Below, piece by piece: positions 60,091 to 64,000 of a stretch of 64,000 nucleotides of DNA (position 1 is the stretch's first letter; each line of letters begins with the position of its first letter). Origin of the DNA: Chionis minor (lineage: Eukaryota > Chordata > Aves > Charadriiformes > Chionididae). The position numbers and the translations under genes were made by a program. The notes under the pieces were generated by a model, which searched no databases, had not been told where the DNA came from, and worked only from the letters and a program-made list of their open reading frames with translations. The stretch spans positions 505,943 through 569,942 of the forward strand of contig VZSF01003927.1 of assembly GCA_013398295.1 (NCBI GenBank), given 5' to 3'.

Positions 60091-63000
60091 TACAAGATGA
60101 ATAAAATTTCATCAGTTTCTTGCCACTGACTTATTCGATAAACTTTTCTTTAATTCTTTAAATGCTACTTAATATTTCTGATACTCCAATATTCTCCTTC
60201 AATTACTTGTTTTCTACTTATACTTCTGCTACATTTAAACCTTAGTCAAATTCCTACTTGTTTTATATTTTATTTTGTCCATTTTAATAATAGTACTGCA
60301 GCACTATTGTTATCCTGGGTAGTGACAGGTGTCATCAGTCATTGGCGCAAAGATGCATTTATTTGTGGTGATATAAAAGAAAACCTTTCACTTCTACAAA
60401 CAGATTGTCAAACCTGCTTTGGAGAGAAGCAGTTTAAACGACTTGTCAAAGTTTTTACCCCAGAAGTGAAATACTGACTTCCCTATGATTCCAAAGCCTT
60501 CAAAAGATAAAGAGATAAAAAGTGTTAGCAAGTCAGCATGGATGACCTACAATCTCAGACGTGGTTTCTGCTGAGCAGGAAAGGGATGTTCCACAAGCCA
60601 CACTATTTCCTCAGTTCTGAACAGACTCAAAGAGCTGGGCAACTCCTGGGTATGTAGTAGCCCGAGCACCACTTTGCTTCACACCAGTGTTCATAACAAA
60701 TGATTTGCTTCTTTCTTACTGTCTGCCACACACGTGCCTGTTTCTATCTATCACCTAGTGAGGAAAACTAGATAATAAGAGAGGCAAGATAATGACACAG
60801 TCTGGATCTCCACAGCAGTATCATGTTTCTTTGAGTGCAGCAGCTGGATGAAGAAGGGCCTGGCAAAGAAATTGACACAGCTAAGTTTTTTGCAAGTTAG
60901 CAAACAGGAGTTGAGCATCCCCAAAACCCTAGATGGGTAGATTCATGTTCTGCAACATTCATCCGTCTACTTTGGTGTAGCAGAGCAATCTAAAAAAGTT
61001 TTTATGTTTAAAGTGAAAAACTTACTCTTGCTTCTCCCAAGATATCATCACATTTACTAAGTACTATTTTGACTCTGAGATTCAACAACATTTAAAAGTA
61101 TGAGAAATAAAAAAGCTCTCTCTTTTTTCCTTACAAGTTTCACATATTTTCCACACCAAAACATAAGCAGCCATGATTCTGTTAAAAAAAAAACCCTTAC
61201 CAAAACTCAGCTTGGAGCTTTTAGTTATACCAAAACCAAGTTACTTTCAAACTCTCAAATTTCGCATGTGATTGCTTTTCTCATGACTGATACCAAACAG
61301 CAAAGCAAAGACCTTCTTAAGCAATCTTATTCGTTATGCAAAATACCATTCCAAGTTATCTAATTGAAGAAGCTCTCCGAGTATTTTACCAGAGTGAAGT
61401 GCCCCAGTCTTCTCCCCTTATCAACAACCTTCTGGTTTGAAAGCCCAAGAACTTTTCTGAAACAGTTGAGGATTTGCTTGGACCTGTAAGTGAAAAACAA
61501 ATGACACTTGTCCTGTGCTGTCCTCATAGCATTGCGGTTGGATTTTTACTTTCGCAGTCTGGTTGCACTTAGTATTATTCTTCCTATTTCCAAATTTAGG
61601 TTTATGGAACTAATCTATTTCCAATAAGATCATTCACTGAAGCCCCACCAAGAATCCTGCAGGCTGGAACTTTCAGTGTTGTTTAAACTAGAGCCATCTT
61701 ACATATTATTCATTTCAAAAACCACAGCTTTTCATCATGTAAAAGAAGTTGGAAAAACATGTTGAAAAAGCATTCTGCAAATCAAGTTTACTGACAATTC
61801 AAAATTTCTGTTAGCCAAAAAGTTTTTTTTGAATCTTTTCTAGATATGCTGATAATGTTACAGGAATTTAACATGCTGTGACAATGTACATTTTACACGT
61901 ACATTTTGAAATTCTACAGCCTATGGAGACAGATACATATTGTTGCACATTAACAGATCCACAGGTGTGCTAGTACTAGGCACAGGAAAAATTAAAAAGC
62001 CATGTCACAAATTGCACTTAGCACATGGCTTTGACCACTTCGTCTGCCTTCTGCCAACAAATCCATTTTCTCTCGGACTACTTCTGACATTCCAGTCCTC
62101 TGAGCAATTCTAAACAACCATTGTTTTCCAAACATCAGCATGCCACAAAAATGCTTTCTACTTTCCCTCTAAATACAAAATTTCTCTCAGAAAATAACCC
62201 CGGCCTAATGTCGACACTGAGCAATATTTAGTCTTGCATATCTAGAGATCTATGATGCCATTTTGTGACAGCATAAACAGGAAATTTAGATGATGGAAAA
62301 AAACTCCAAGTCATTGGATGTTAAAGACTTATGATTATTTTATTTAACAGAAAAACTTTTTTGTGGGTTTTTATTTTAGTTAACTCATTTATCGATCAGG
62401 TTTTTGTTTTGCTTCTACAGGTCCTTAGGCTTGGACATCCATCTTCAGAATAAAGAGTCTAAGAAAGAGCTTTTGGGGTTTTTTGGGGGGTTTTTTTGTA
62501 TAGTTTGGTTTTTTGGGTTTTTTTTTTGTTTGTTTGTTTTGGTTTTTGTTTTTTTTTTTTAAAAGGATGAAGACTCTAGTGCCTTGTCAAAGATGAAACT
62601 GCAGAATTTTCTGGAGTCCTTGATTATACTTATGTTCTCCCTAATCAGGTATAGTGAAGGCATGCCTATTCTGACTCAAATTTTCATTGCTCTGAAATGA
62701 GTTACTGCTTCCAGCAAAGCACAGTGTTTTCTTTATTTTGATACTCCTAATTTTGAAAAATATACTTTGCAATTTTTTATTTTGCTTTGTATAGTATTAA
62801 TATTCCTTATAACCTCCAAAAGCCTCTCTTCCTGTCTGTACTCAGAGTCCTTTAGACCACTAGAGCCATACAAAGGCATTCAAGTGTAAATGACAATAAG
62901 GCCCCAATTTTCCAATCTGAGAAGAAGAAACCTGAGTTTTCTATTAGAGTTCAGTTCCATTAGAAAATGATGCAAACTACTTCAAATGAAACCAAATTCA

Positions 63001-64000
63001 TTTTGGTTTCATTGGGGCTATTTTTTATCCAGGAGTTGCAGCCCATTAGACAACAAACCTTATTAACAATGGTTTAAATGACAAGCCTTTTCCACAATCT
63101 GAATTAACAGAGGATGCAGCAACTACTCAAGAGGTTTCGTCTACTGAATTATTTAAGCTGTTCGTAGTTCCTTGCTTAATATCCTGTGGTTCTAAGCCTA
63201 GTTCTAGCCTAAGTCAGTCTTGTTGAAAACATTACTGTTATCTAATTTAGAAAGAGAGAGTAAATGTATTTACTTATCTGGAGAATAAAATAGATGTATA
63301 GTCCATCACACTTTATAAAAGTCTGTAATTCAGCTATGAATCTGGAAATTCAGTGTAGAAAAGAGGTGTCATAATTTGGAAATTCAAGTTTGTCAGTTTT
63401 ATTACACCTGTAAATGTAAAATTGAAGACTACAGCACAAAGAAAGAAGAACAAGAGGAAACAAATGTTTTAAAGAATTTTTAAAAGGCCTCAATGCTGAA
63501 AGAGCTCAATGACACAACATTATGAGAAAAAGAGAAAGACGGACCATGAGAATGAACAAACAGGTTTTCCCAAGCAAGTATGGAACAATCTTAGATGAAA
63601 AAATTACCAAGGGATCAGTAAATACCTTGTATATTACCAAAGCCAAAAACATTTAAAAAATTTAGGGGATCAATTAGAGTCTTTTTTGACAAAAAAACCC
63701 CATACTCTGGTTTGGAGTCCTGGATGGAAAGATAGCTCAATGTCAGGAATTTAGCAATAATAAATTCCCTAGGCAAAACAACCGAAGGTAAAGAGCAAAG
63801 TGCTTCTAATTAAATCGTTTGCCCTGAAAGACACATACAAAACTCAGTGTTAGACCTTCAGTTTGCTTAGTCTAATGAAGATTAACAAATAATAGTGTAA
63901 ACATCATAGGAATTATTGAACATTATGGCTATGCTAACATTTATTTCTTCCAAAGTGTCAGGAATAAAAAATAATAATTTCAATAACAGCACAAAGAGGT
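60091..64000. other. Unique AT-rich non-coding DNA to the window end
   Basis: No gene or classified repeat is recognised. The main landmark is the T/G-rich tract at 62470-62564. A string resembling a splice acceptor (tgttttgcttctacag) ends near 62420 but no coding exon follows. The longest frame is 87 codons (61100-61363), unrecognised. Confidence 0.6.
62470..62564 (+). repeat. T/G-rich low-complexity tract
   Basis: About 95 bp consists almost only of T and G, with G-runs of 4, 6, 2 and 3 in its first half and a (TTTG)n run near 62527-62545. It is strand-asymmetric (the complement is A/C-rich) and probably unstable in length. G-run spacing could allow G-quadruplex formation only if the six-G run is split between stacks. 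Confidence 0.85.

Noticed and set aside
62470..62510. Interstitial telomere
   Set aside because: Vertebrate telomeric repeats are TTAGGG; this tract has only T and G runs without the A.
1..64000. CRISPR array, operon, prophage or other prokaryotic system
   Set aside because: No spaced direct repeats with unique spacers, no ribosome-binding-site-led gene strings; all recognisable mobile elements are avian.

Overview
This window is vertebrate nuclear DNA, almost certainly from a bird. It is AT-rich by eye and has no bacterial-style gene packing. It carries at least eight recognisable copies of the CR1 LINE, the dominant avian retroposon. It also carries one complete LTR of a type I recognise from memory as widespread in non-galliform bird genomes. 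No protein-coding gene, coding exon, rRNA, tRNA, CRISPR array or operon can be supported. The open frames present are short, lack recognisable domains, and occur at the density expected by chance. The window therefore looks intergenic (gene desert) or deep-intronic.

Layout: 1-255 is the 3' end of a plus-strand CR1. 256-7295 is unique AT-rich sequence. 7296-7705 is a decayed minus-strand CR1. A very old CR1 trace lies near 11799-11862. At 15586-16467 a minus-strand CR1 is split by a second, younger minus-strand CR1 (15769-16133). 16468-25965 is unique and includes an AT palindrome near 20 kb and a CpG-bearing, possibly conserved stretch at 21.6-22.06 kb. CR1 3' tails lie at 25966-26150 and 28660-28920, both plus strand; the second follows about 840 bp that looks like an unclassified old repeat. 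A solo ERV LTR occupies 31454-32502 on the minus strand. Further CR1 pieces lie at 34664-34817 (minus) and 42918-42993 (plus). Two GC-rich but CpG-poor islands lie at 53590-54245 and 56757-57052. The largest uninterrupted CR1, 59525-60090 (plus), keeps a frameshifted remnant of the ORF2 C-terminus. The rest to 64000 is unique AT-rich DNA with a T/G-rich tract at 62470-62564.

Nothing here forms a multi-gene system. The strongest observations are retroelement structure (a nested CR1 insertion, a solo LTR with near-matching flanks and an internal tandem array), several perfect palindromes, two compositional islands, and a few candidate regulatory patches that need cross-species alignment to judge.
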